64,000 nucleotides of DNA, taken from the NCBI GenBank assembly GCA_015680685.1, contig MNCI01022297.1, positions 65,205 to 129,204 on the forward strand. Reading direction: 5' to 3'. The stretch is from Gnetum montanum. Its lineage: Eukaryota; Streptophyta; Gnetopsida; Gnetales; Gnetaceae. Below, one piece after another: positions 1 through 10,512 of the stretch; the first letter of the stretch is position 1, and each line of letters starts with the position of its first letter. A program made the position numbers and the translations under genes. The notes under the pieces were generated by a model that saw nothing but the letters and a program-made list of their open reading frames with translations, was not told the DNA's origin and ran no database searches.

Positions 1-99
1 GATATTCTAGGGGGTCCCACTGGAAAGACATGCACCCATGCCTAANTAGGTTCTTTATTGGGTTCCTTTAATACCCTTACTTCCATTTTTCATTAGATT

Positions 100-2296
100 T
101 ACAAGGATCTTAGTACAACCAAGCTGCATGATAACACCCATAGATGTCACCAAAAAGAATCCACAAGTTCCCTTGATGTCACACCTTGGCCATTCCCTCT
201 TAGTCCGTCATTTTTCACTCTGGGAATAATGAGCACAAAATTACTTTTAAGTTTCATGATGACAAGAATATCATCATACCCAGAGTAGAACCTCTTATTA
301 ATAGAATGGTTGGGTGGATGTGGTGGATTCGCTGTCCAAATAATTAACCACCTAAGACTTGATAACATAAAACAACACCTCAACCAACGAGTCACATGAT
401 TGTTTTATTCATAGATAAGATTACTCATAAAAAGATAAAAAGACAACAAGATAAAATAATAAATTAAAAGGTGAAAAATTAAAGAAATATAAAAAAATTT
501 ATTAATTCTTTGTTGTTAGAATGCAAGATACCCCCCATAACTAAACGGTTGAGCATGGCTAGAATTAATAAATGGAAGGTGGGGATCCTTGCATGTTGGA
601 AATATTGGGACCTGGTCATACTTACCCCATTGGGGTTCACACACTTGATTAGAGTTGACATAGTGGGGCAAGTTATAAGATGTGGTTAATTTATAAGGAG
701 TTGACCCACTATGCTACTTGCGACCATAAGATGGTATGCAAGGATCAACATGTCTCCCCACGTGGCAATATTCATTGGGCCCCATGGTTGTTGGAGTGTT
801 GATTGGTGGCCTAGATAGAGTAATAGGAGGCATTGATTTTGAGGAGGTGGATGCATCATAGCATTGAACTTGTGCTAAGTTGGAGGATGTAGTGGTTTCG
901 AAACTATGCTATCTCTTTCTATAGTCTTGCCTAAAGAAAGGATGCTTCCGATGTTGTGGAGCATTCCCACTACTATTGCCAGTAGCAACACAAGTAACGT
1001 TCATGGGTTGATGCTATGGTGGAAAGTATTTTGCACAGCTAGTGATGATGTAGAAGAGGATGAAGTATGAGAATATTGAGGTTGAGGAGAAGTGTAAGGC
1101 ACACAAGGTGATGATTTTGTTGGAGAGGACATGGCTGGACAGTACTCAGGAGAATGATAACAATGAGGTGAGGTAGAGGATGCTGATCCCATTGGAGAAA
1201 TAGGGTGTTCAACATAATAAGCATTTGGTGTTGGGACATACGAAGGGTATGGTCTAGTTGATGGTGGCCTCCCCCACAACTGAGGTTTTTGCCACTGTGG
1301 TTGAACCCAATATTTCTGTATGAAATCTGGATGTAACATTCCACCCCAATGCTCATGTAAATATGACAAAACTAGACATTGGCCTTTGGGGTGATCATAT
1401 AGATAGACATTCCATTGATATGTGAGATTAGCAGTTGAGTTCTTATTCTTATTATCTTCTACCCTTTGTTGCAATTGTCACGTGGTGTCCTATCTTGTTT
1501 CTAGATTTGGCATAGTTCTTCCTCTAATAATGTTGGCATATTCTCCACATCTTTCATGTACCCAGTCTCTCATCTTATTGATCTTTGCCTCAATTTCATC
1601 TAGTGACTATAGGATTGGCAAAGATGATTCCACCTCCTTGAAGTGAGTTGATTTATCCTCTTCATGATCATGAACCATTGTTAAGTTAAGATTTTGGTCT
1701 TATTGAGAACTTTCAAAATTCTCCCATTTGGCTATTTCTCCTTCTTCTTTTGCTACCTACTTAATAAGCTCTTGGAATATATGGGTTCATAGCTCATATA
1801 GTTTACCTTGGGCGTACATCCCTAGGATCTCCCTTGTTTCATTACGAAGCCCATCTATGATATGGTACATTAGCCTTTCCTCGGAGAATCCATGGCCTGG
1901 GCAATTGTTTAACAGTGCATAATATCTTTCTAAGGCCATGTCCAAGGGTTCATGTTGCGCTTATTTCCATTCTTGGATTTTTCTCCTCAAGGCTGACACT
2001 CTCGCATAGGTTTGATATCTTTCATTGAAGAGTTCTATCATTGTTGGCCAACTTTGAATTGATTTTGGTTTNGAGGGGTATTTGAATAGCCTCTTGTATT
2101 TCCATTAAGCTTGTAGTGGCCAGTAGGGGTTCATCGTCACTAGGTGTGTTATGAAATTATGAGTTGTGATGTTATTGTTTGCATTGATGCTCATAAGAGA
2201 CCCCTACATCAAATTGGGTACTCCCAACTTCATCCTCATTATCATATAATTTGTTGGTTCTCCAATGAGTTGCCCTACTAGTTGTTGTGTTGTCAT
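100..2296 (-). pseudogene. Broken gag gene of element A1
   Basis: This is a degenerate retrotransposon gag, readable only in pieces. From its start it shows an MTTQQLV-like segment, then a capsid-like stretch with WPTMIELFNERYQTYARV, HEPLDMALERYY and CPGHGF, which align with the gag of elements A2, B and C. A Cys/His motif with core DHPKGQC follows at about 1335-1410, then a Pro/Ser/His/Tyr-rich tail at 1000-1300. Gag would form the cytoplasmic particle that packages element RNA. Many in-frame stops and a scaffold gap at 2072 break it. The start differs from B and C, which have an extra N-terminal domain. Certain as gag by comparison with its relatives; exact ends are not. Confidence 0.75.
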
Positions 2297-2433
2297 AGTC
2301 TTATGAGAGAGACATTGTTGTGAACCGTGTGTGACTTAATTGAATTTAATTTAATTTCTTTTCTAAAGGATATATCGTTTATACTTGTTACAGCAATCTT
2401 GTATGATATAACTAATCTAAATAACTAGCACCG

Positions 2434-2451
2434 TCCCCGGCAATGGCGCTA
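2434..2451 (-). other. Primer-binding site of A1 (tRNA-Asp type)
   Basis: On the minus strand the bases next to the LTR read TAGCGCCATTGCCGGGGA. This differs at two places from TGGCGCCGTTGCCGGGGA, the complement of the plant tRNA-Asp 3' end. Confidence 0.85.
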
Positions 2452-2452
2452 A

Positions 2453-3446
2453 TGATGAGTGGCGAGGTACCCCTACACTCAACCATATATGAATACGAGC
2501 ATTCATGCACGATCTGATCAAACTCCATGGACAGGCTAGTGGTGGTATCTAGATAGTTACACATTGATCACAACCCGTTGTCTTCCCACCTAGACTAGTA
2601 TTTGCTTTTTCATGTATGGTTTAGTCCAAAGTGAGGCGTAAGATGTGATCCTAAACTAGTGCTACTCCTAGAGACAATGGAAAATAATCTAGATTAAACT
2701 AATCATCATCAATAGGAAATGAAGTCTAAGCTAGCCTAAGTGTGATGAGTATCTGTTTCTTAATCATCCGTACACATCTTGGACCTCGTGCATGACTACT
2801 ACTGGGATTACCAAGCGTAGATCCTAGATACGCTACTGGGCTACCAAGTAGTCACACTTAAATGCTCGCGATTAAGTCATACTCATTCCACAGTTAACAA
2901 CAATAATAGTAAATGATAGTAAAGAAATATGAACTAAGAAAATAATAAATAACAATAATAATTAAATAATTAAAACTAAGTTAATGCTACAATGATGAAG
3001 TAATCTCGATCTTTATTGTCAATCATGTGCGTGTCCAAGTACGTCACACTCGAATAAAGGTTCTGTACAATTACAAGCATCACACTACAGGCATGCACTT
3101 GGGAAATAGTCTAACTCCTACGAAAACAAGCTATAAGATCTTCCCTACAATTAACCAAAAAAATACCTAAGTGTGGCAGAGGGCCACTTATTTATAACTA
3201 AAAATAGACTTTGCATACATGGGGCTGCGTCGACGCATGGGTGGATGCATTGACAGGGCCGCATCGACGTGGCCGCATATACGGAGCCCTATATACATGG
3301 CCCCGTATATGCGGCCTAGTTAACACAGCCCCAATATCGGGGGTCCGATAACAGGAGTCAAACCTGGTATCTTGTATCAGGGTTCCAATAATAGGGGTCC
3401 AATAACAGGGGTCTGATAACAAGACCTAACAAACCATGACTCATCA
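2453..3446 (-). repeat. 5' LTR of element A1
   Basis: The 3' end (plus coordinate 2453) reads GGTACCTCGCCACTCATCA on the minus strand and abuts the primer site. The proposed start (TGATGAGTCATGG, ending at 3446) is inferred from the TGAT starts of other families. Just inside the start, 3215-3420 holds a GC-rich array of GTATAYGG/GGGGCC words, followed by a TATA box (TTATAAATA, 3187-3197). An inverted repeat with a poly(A) signal lies at 3006-3060. Confidence 0.7.
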
Positions 3447-3489
3447 ATTATTATTAGACTTACCTCAGCATATTCCTAACCACAGAAAC

Positions 3490-6400
3490 TCCACTAGAAG
3501 ACTTTATAAAAGACTAGAAGCTAGGTGGAAATCATGTTCAATAAGTTTATCAAGAGGAGTCCAATTCTCTTGATTTGATTCCAATATCATCAACCAAGCA
3601 TCCCGAGCTACTGATCTAGCCAAGAAACCCAAAGTATGGGGGAGTATAGTGAATTCCTTTATAGTTTTTTTTGCTATCAAAGGTTCTAAATACCATTTAG
3701 AAAAATAACAAAAAAATTTCTTCCATAAATCCTTTTCCATAGATACAGGAGAAGATTTTGTTCTAAGCGTAGTTTGTAGAATAGCCTTTCCTACCATATA
3801 AGGAAGTCTTTTGTGATGTTTTAGAATGAATACAATACCCTAATCTATAGATTCCAAACCCCAAGTTTGTCTATAAATAGACAATCAAATTGTATTAGTG
3901 TCTATAATGGATTTTTCTTACAAACAACTAATCCCTACAACCTCATTGACAAGTCTTGCTAGGTCTCATGTTGTATAACCTACAATTATAGATCCAAAAT
4001 CATTGAGATAGAACAACTCTTTTTTCAAGTCAAAACCCTTCTTGCGTAAAAGAATAGAAAATTCTTTTTCTTGTTGGGGGATAAGAAGCACTCAAATATT
4101 GATGAATTGACCAAATCGATTTGAAGTCATTAGATTTGGATCCACTTTTCTAGGAATATGAGTTGAAGCAATAAAAATAATATTTCTTCGACTAATAAAA
4201 ATGTTCTCATCACAGCTATCCATATGGTCCAATAAGTGATGAAGCAATGCCTTCTTGATGAAGATCTCCTTCTTTATGATAGAAGTGCAATTACTCCATT
4301 CCAATTCATGAATGCTCAGGATCCATATTACATAAGGAGACATGATTTCTGCCATTATCAAAGTTTGATGGATTTGGGAGAAAGTTTTACAACTAGCAAA
4401 GAACCATTCCAGATTGATTTTTATCAAAGGAACATAAGAGTCTACTGCTAGACTTTGGACAAAATAGGATCAATTAGTTTCCTCAGGACCTATCAATAAA
4501 ATCCCTTTGGAAAGGGATGGCCATATGAAGAAAGGAGTTTTTCTAACTTTAGAATTGATTTTTTGATTAGACTTGGCAATCCTCTGATAAAAAGCAAAGA
4601 AGACCCATTTTTCTACTAAAAAAAATGGATTGAACCTATAATTCACTAGATCTTTTTGAAGAATGTCAACTAAATATCGTAAATACATAAGCCCTGGCTC
4701 TTCGTTGGTTTGATAACCTTTGAAGACAAAATGTCTATAGGTCAATTTCAATTCAATTCAAGAGAGCTCTTTTTCTATTCTTAGAAGTAGAAGTAGATCA
4801 AATGTCTCTTTCTTCTTCTCATTATAATTATTATTATTATTAGAATTAGAATTCGAATTCTTATCATCCTCTGATGAAGATCTTGATGAAAAGAAAGACA
4901 CAAAATTTAGGGATGAGTTTCACTTTTTGATTACAAAGTCGAACAATGTCATAGATCAATCGAATGTGCCTAGATTCTTCTTGTGACTTATTAGTATAAA
5001 AAAATAAGTCATTCTAAGCCTCAAAAACCAATACCATTCCTGGGGGTTTGACAAAAAGCAAACAATTTTCTTTAGAATTCTAAAGGCAAATCGAAAAGTT
5101 AACTCCTCTTCATATTTATGAGCATCCAACTATGTCCAACTCAGTTCATCCTTCTTAGGCAAATTAGTAAAATAAAAAAATCATAATTTTGAGATTTAGT
5201 AAAAACAAAATCATCATCACTAGTAGAATTGAAGATTTTTTTTTCCCAATCTAATATTTCCAAAAAATCCTATAGGTACTCACAACTATTAGAAGTATCA
5301 ATAACAGCCAAAGTAGACCAATGCTAGTAGTCCTTTCGAGGATTGGTTTGACCAAGTCCAGTATTACCAAATCGATAGGTTCTACCCAATTCAGTATTTC
5401 CAAAAAAAATCCTTTGGGTACTCACTGTATATTTTGATTTCCACCCACCACTGTTGTAACAAAGTTGGATCCGAATGCAGCCTGAACTCGAGAAAATTGA
5501 GCTATATCAGCAAAGAAATCTAGTGTAAGAAAACAATGAAAAAATATGGAAAAAGGAAAAAAATAAGGATGAACAATAAGATAACGATCCAAAAATCCCC
5601 GTCCCTCCTAGCTAATTGCAAAAGTTTCCATATCGACCTTTTCATGCAAAGTTCATCGAACGCAAATTTCCTGAAAGATACCAACCAAGGAACCAACTCA
5701 TTCAAAAGCAAGACCCAAAATCGAAGTGAAAATTGAATCCTTCACCAAATCCATTGGAATTTCGATTATAGAATGAACCATAATTCATGAGAAAGTACCC
5801 ACAAGATACAACTCGATTATCGAATATCTTGCCAAATAGATACAACTCGGTCACAACTATATAGCAATATATTTGGAAAAGTTTCAAAAAGTGTATACCC
5901 AAAGTATTTCCACCATACAGAAGTAAAAAACCATGGCATATATGTTTGGAGCAAAATCCATTTGGAAAAATGAGTATTGATCCTATACATCTCATGTTTC
6001 TTAGCAAGTTCTTGGAAAAAATGTGTTGAATAAAATGAGCAAATTTGTCACTTTTCTTTCCATAAATTCCAAAGCTTATTTATTGCTTCATTTTCTTTTA
6101 TGTTTTGAACACTCTCTGTTGAACTAAATTTGTCAAGCACATCCAAAATCCAATGAAGCATTTTCAGGTTTTTAGTTGGACAAATTTTCAAAAGTAAATC
6201 ATCTTGATAAGATTAAGCTTGAATCAAATTCAAGGTTGAACTTGCATTTTTCAAATACTGCTCGGGGTTGTTTTCTTCAAAAAAAGGTCTATGGAAATTT
6301 TTCAAATTGACTATCTGGAATATTGTTAAAGGCATTGTAGAAATCTCTTCAATCGAGGAGATATCTCTCTTGTCACAAACAAATGGATTCCATCGAGTTA

Positions 6401-6760
6401 ATAACTTGGACAAGTTATAGTCATATGTTAATACATACTTTTTGTCACTGCTTATGTTGGATACTTGTGACTCTATGAGTGAAATAGCCTCTTTCTATAG
6501 GTGAACGTGTTTTATTTCATTTTCTGTGCATCCACAATAATCTGTTTTCTTTGTCGCAAAGACATAAAAAAAATAGATGCCTTACCCAAAAATAAAAATT
6601 GTCTTTTGAAAAGAAGCCAAATGTATCCAAAACATTTTGGGTTGCTCGAGAGTCGAACCCAGAACTCTTCATATGGAGTTGATCTTTAATCTTATTTGAT
6701 AAAAACCCTCCCCCCAAACTGGGCTTGCAATTTTCATCGCACATAGCTTTCTCCATGTAT
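3490..6760 (-). pseudogene. ycf2: Nuclear copy of plastid ycf2, decayed
   Basis: This is a long, colinear but broken copy of plastid ycf2, which encodes a very large chloroplast protein with an AAA-type ATPase region. Reading leftward, the pieces follow the order of intact Ycf2: a segment with CDKENRLLWMH (about 6.55 kb), [10 protein letters not shown] (6.3 kb), SKWILLQTYMPWFFTS (5.95 kb), YLRYLVDI and KGILLIGPEET (4.5-4.7 kb), MSPYVIWI and IASTHIPRKVDPN (4.1-4.4 kb), then KEFTILPH and PLDKLIE (3.5-3.7 kb). Every frame is interrupted by stops and indels, and the last part of the gene is absent, so it cannot be functional. The wording is closest to what I know of conifer Ycf2. It lies between retroelements A1 and D. 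Boundaries are approximate, and transfer through the mitochondrion cannot be excluded. Confidence 0.9.
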
Positions 6761-6795
6761 TTGCTTTTTCTTTAGGTCTTTAGTCAAAAACACTA

Positions 6796-7674
6796 TGATG
6801 AGTAGTGAAGAGGTACCCCTATGCCCAACCATATGAATCACGAAGCGTTCATGCACAATTCGGTTGAATTCCACAGACTCTCTAGTTTTCGATGCACTAG
6901 TCTTCTAGGAAGTGAACTTTACCCTAATGGTCATTTGTTGTCTTCCCAATTACACTTGTGAAATACAAAGGTATGGTTAAGTGTAATCGAGGCATATGAT
7001 TTTTATCATTTTATGTTTTATTTTCTTTGGTGCTTGAAGAGAGAGATAAAAGTAATTTAATGACTAATTTAATTTAACTAACTAACCAATCTCTAACTAG
7101 TCCTAACATAAGCATCTGGTCCCACTTTCTATACATGTCCTTAACCCACGTATCCACTATTGGGTTACCAAGTGTTATGCTATTGGGCATACCAAGCAAT
7201 AATGCTGCTAGGATTACTAAAAGAATACGTGTTACACTTGAAGCGGACATACTTATATATTTAATCTATCTAACTTATCTTACTTAATTACCTAATTAGC
7301 TTAATTACTAAAAAACATTGAATAAATAACTAAAAGCATTAAATGCATGAATAAAATAGCTAAACTCCCTAAAATGCTACAAGGTTTATCAAGAAGCTCA
7401 TCTTTATTACTGTACATACTATCATGCTCTAGTAGAACAATGCTGGAATAAAGATCCATACACTTAATGACTCCTGTTGTGGACACACAGGAAAAATATT
7501 CTAACTTTTGAATAGATAAATTGCAAGAGCTCTGCTACTAATATGAATTTGATGCTCATAAACACAGCTAGGAGCTCATATTTATAGTTTTTACTCCAGG
7601 GTTGCATCAACGGGGCCTTGTAGATGAGGTTGCGTTAATGAGGGTCCATCGATGCAGCACTTTGACACTCATCA
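6796..7674 (-). repeat. 3' LTR of element D
   Basis: It starts on the minus strand at 7674 with TGATGAGTGTCAAAGTGC and ends at 6796. A short array of ATCGACG/GGCC words (7600-7660) is followed by a TATA box (CTATAAATATG, 7578-7587). An inverted repeat with AATAAA lies at 7397-7456. Confidence 0.75.
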
Positions 7675-7917
7675 AGGACGGAGGTGAAATTAGACACATA
7701 CTCATTTGGATGAGTATACACCACTCTGCACTCTTGAGGGACCGACAATTTAACATCATCACACCTGCAAGAAGAAGAAGACATCTTGCAAAAAAAATAA
7801 AATATCAGTGTGCTTTTGTAATTATATTATTTGAGAATGATGTTGACCTTAGGATTCATCCAATGATACTAATAATGTTCACTAATTCTAGATAGTGCAT
7901 GTTTTAACAAAAAAAGG

Positions 7918-7935
7918 TCCCCAACAATGGTGCCA
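7918..7935 (-). other. Primer-binding site of element D
   Basis: The minus strand reads TGGCACCATTGTTGGGGA next to the LTR end. This is a tRNA-Asp-type site with three transitions. Confidence 0.8.
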
Positions 7936-7936
7936 A

Positions 7937-8686
7937 TGATGAGTGGTTGAGGTACCCCCTACGTCCAACCATACAAATCATGAAGTGTTCACACACAATC
8001 CGGTTGAATTCTGTGGACTCTATAGTTTCCTATGCACTAGGCTTCTAGGAAGTGAACCTTGCCCAAATGGTCATTCATTATCTTCCCAATTACACNGTAT
8101 CCATTGCTAGGTTATCAAGCACTAAGTTATTGGGTGCACCAAGTAATAATGTTGCTGGGATTACCAAGCAAATACATGTTACTCTCAAAGTGTTCATACT
8201 TATGTGTCTGATCTATTTAGCTTATCTCACTTAATCATGTAATTAGATTAACTACTAAGGAATGTTGAATAAATAACTGAAAACATTAAATGCATGAATA
8301 AAACATTTAAACTATCTAGAATGCTATAAGGTTTATTGAGGAGCTTGTCTTTATTGCCGCACACACTATCATGCGTAGGTACAATAGTGCTCAAATAAAG
8401 ATCCATACACTCAATGATTCCTACTGCGGGCACTCAGGAAAATATTCTAACTTTCAAATGAAAAAATTGCAAGAGTTCGACTACTATTACGACTTGTTGT
8501 TCCATAAACATGACTGTAAGCTCATATTTATAATTTTTATTATAGGGCTGCGTTGACAAGGCCTTGTAGACATAGCAAATGCTAGTCAACACAGCCTTGT
8601 CGACAGGGCAACACAACATAAATAGGGCCTCGTCGATGAGGCTACATCAATAAGGGCCCGTCGAAACAACACTTTGACACTCATCA
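7937..8686 (-). repeat. 5' LTR of element D
   Basis: It is paralogous to 6796-7674 over its whole length except for the segment lost at the N at 8096. The GC-rich array at 8548-8660 contains GTCGACGAGGCC-like units and is followed by a TATA box at 8523-8533. It is longer than the array of the left LTR. Confidence 0.75.
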
Positions 8687-8810
8687 CTTCTCCTTACAAG
8701 AAACCTTTTAGTAAGAAGTGAAAACCTATGAGGGTGCTTATGAATAAGGGCAAGGCCTAGTCCTTTTTCTACTCGACAAGGGAGGTTTTTTAGAATTGGT
8801 TATAAAGATA

Positions 8811-8979
8811 AGGATCATCACCTGGAGCCACAGTGCTCATCCCACTGAGTAAGGTCTCAGGAGAGTTGGTAGATGAGCAAAAGTTTAACCTCTTTGAGTG
8901 GTGGTGCCTAGGCTCAAACCTAGGTCATTAACTTGAGAAACAAGCATCTTACCATCACTCAGTGGTTGTAAGGATGAAA
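8811..8979 (-). repeat. tRNA-derived SINE, family 1
   Basis: The minus strand begins with a tRNA-like head: an A-box-like CACTGAGTGATGG, an anticodon-arm-like CTTGTTTCTCAAG, and a B-box-like GGTTTGAGCC (8911-8920). A related copy lies at 16,885-17,018. No intact tRNA cloverleaf is present. Confidence 0.65.
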
Positions 8980-9189
8980 GCCTAAAAATGCATCCCCAAA
9001 ACCATTGGGCTTTTTCTTTAGATGTTCTCTTTAATGATCTAACGTACTCTAAATGTTTTTAATATTATTATTATTTTGAGGTTTGTCAACCCCTCCACAC
9101 CTTTTGTGTATCTTTCTTTGATGATTTGATACACTTTGATTTTTTAATATTAGTATTCATTTTTTACCCCTAGGTGCTACTAGCCTTGA

Positions 9190-9316
9190 GTTTAGGTGCA
9201 CCCCAATATATATAGTTCAATTAGAATTCTATATAACTTAGCATTACCCACTGGAATTGAAACCATGACTTGGAGCTTCCAAATCAAGTGTTTTACCACT
9301 AGGCCAATACCTCATT
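9190..9316 (-). repeat. tRNA-derived SINE, family 2
   Basis: The minus strand has an A box TGGCCTAGTGG (9296-9306) and a B box GGTTTCAATTCC (9253-9264) at tRNA spacing. The body ends in a shared tail containing CAATTAGAATTC and ATATATTGGGGTGC. Copies lie at 9683-9806 and 17,505-17,610. Confidence 0.75.
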
Positions 9317-9544
9317 ATTTATCCTAAAAATGTAGTAACAAAAAAACTTTAAAAACTATTTGACTATATTTTCCAGTGTATTAAAAAAGCATTGCTCACT
9401 TGGTTAGAATATGTTCCTTTTGATTTGCACTTCTTTTTCTTTCAATAAAGAATGTTAGAACATTAACTATTTAGGGTGTGTACACAATATAGTACATTTT
9501 TTTTAAGGGTAAAGTGATTTAATACACTTGGAACAATGCCCCAA

Positions 9545-9640
9545 AGCTAGCATGCTTAGGTTGGTGGTACTAGGTTTGAACCTCTAAGTACAAAAGAATA
9601 TGTGCTAACCAACTACCAAGTGACTTGTACACACCCAACA
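9545..9640 (-). repeat. tRNA-derived SINE or tRNA-like fragment, family 3
   Basis: The minus strand has an A-box-like TTGGTAGTTGGTTAGCACA (9602-9620) and a near-consensus B box GGTTCAAACC (9573-9582). I see no second copy in the window. Confidence 0.55.
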
Positions 9641-9682
9641 CAATACTTTGGGGGTTATAGAACCCTAAAATAATTATAATAT

Positions 9683-9806
9683 AGGTACACCCCAAGATAT
9701 ATAGTTCAATTAGAAATTTATAGTTAAGCATTGTCTACTAGGATCAAACCCATGACTTGAATGACTTAGAGCTCTCAAATCAAGAGTCTTTACCAACATA
9801 ATACTT
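9683..9806 (-). repeat. tRNA-derived SINE, family 2 (second copy)
   Basis: It matches the 9190-9316 copy through the tail (AGTTCAATTAGAA) and the B box (GGTTTGATCC, minus strand of 9741-9750). The head is more diverged. Confidence 0.65.
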
Positions 9807-10139
9807 AGAATTAGCAACATGTCTTAAGGTGTATGCATAAGCAAATTATTTTAAGTTTCAACATCCAACCCAAAATAGTTCAAAATTCTAATATCCTTTT
9901 TAAAAATAGAGAATGCTAAAAAAAGATTCCAATACCCTTTTTTATTAAAAAAAAAATTAGTGTATACCCAACAAAATACTTTGATATAAGGAAGCTTCTA
10001 GTTGGTTTGCTCCTACCCGGGTTTTAAATCCATCACCAACAATCTCACATGCCACCGTAGGGGCGATGTTTTCCATTGAATATTTCTATAAATAAGAAAA
10101 AAACAAAAACAAACCCCCAAAATTTTAAAAAAAAATACA

Positions 10140-10512
10140 AAAGAAGAAAAAAAGAGTCCCTTTGATAAGCCGACTAGAGAAATCCTGATTATATTAAGGA
10201 AAGCTCGCTATGCAACGTGCAAGATTGATTCCACTGCCACACAATTCCACAAAAACGCAACACATGCCAACGATCCCGATTATCGATCTCTGTCGATTCA
10301 CATTCTGATCATATAAACATAAACAAATACATAAATACAGGTGTTGTTTGTGGCGGCAAATCTCTGATCAGTATTTGAAATCGTTGCTCCGCTCGTTTTT
10401 GTGCGAAGCTTTGGCCATACATAAATACCTGGAGAGAGAGATTGAGATTCAGATAGAATAGATAGAACAAAGCAGAGCGAGAGCCTTCGCTTTTATGCTT
10501 TTGTTGTTACAG
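10140..10512 (+). promoter_or_regulatory. Promoter and 5' leader of the coiled-coil gene
   Basis: The base composition shifts here from AT-rich repeats to a mixed upstream region. A TATA-like ATAAATA (about 10,422-10,428) is followed by a GA-rich leader (GGAGAGAGAGATTGAG) typical of plant 5' UTRs. The leader probably ends at CAG|GTACTG (10,512/10,513). Promoter activity is inferred. Confidence 0.5.

Larger units (their letters stand above)
1..3446 (-). mobile_element. Element A1: truncated Ty3/gypsy (Athila-like) retrotransposon
   Basis: Reading leftward it has a 5' LTR (3446 to 2453), a tRNA-Asp-type primer site and a gag region, then runs off the window. It is a close relative of element A2 (24.6-27.8 kb), matching it through gag and the inner part of the LTR. 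Single N bases at 46 and 2072 mark scaffold joins. At 2072 about 200 bp present in A2 is missing. At 46 the outer 45 bases are in the opposite orientation to A2. Neither protease nor pol is visible in the window. Confidence 0.8.
6796..8686 (-). mobile_element. Element D: LTR pair with only about 260 bp of internal DNA
   Basis: Two LTRs of one family in the same orientation, 7937-8686 (5') and 6796-7674 (3'), flank 262 bp with a primer site at its right end but no gag or pol. The LTRs share both termini (TGATGAGTG at the start, CTCATCA at the end). The right LTR lost about 190 bp at the single N at 8096. No matching target duplication is seen (cttct versus cacta). It may be an internally deleted element or a small non-autonomous one. 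Confidence 0.75.

Noticed and set aside
3504-6007. Working plastid gene or plastid contamination
   Set aside because: Every frame is interrupted and the flanks are nuclear retroelements.
9545-9640. Functional tRNA gene
   Set aside because: Boxes are present but no complete cloverleaf can be drawn; better as SINE or tRNA-like fragment.
9990-10060. Plus-strand SINE with TAGTTGGTTTGC and GGGTTTTAAATCC
   Set aside because: The two box-like words are too close together for a tRNA head.
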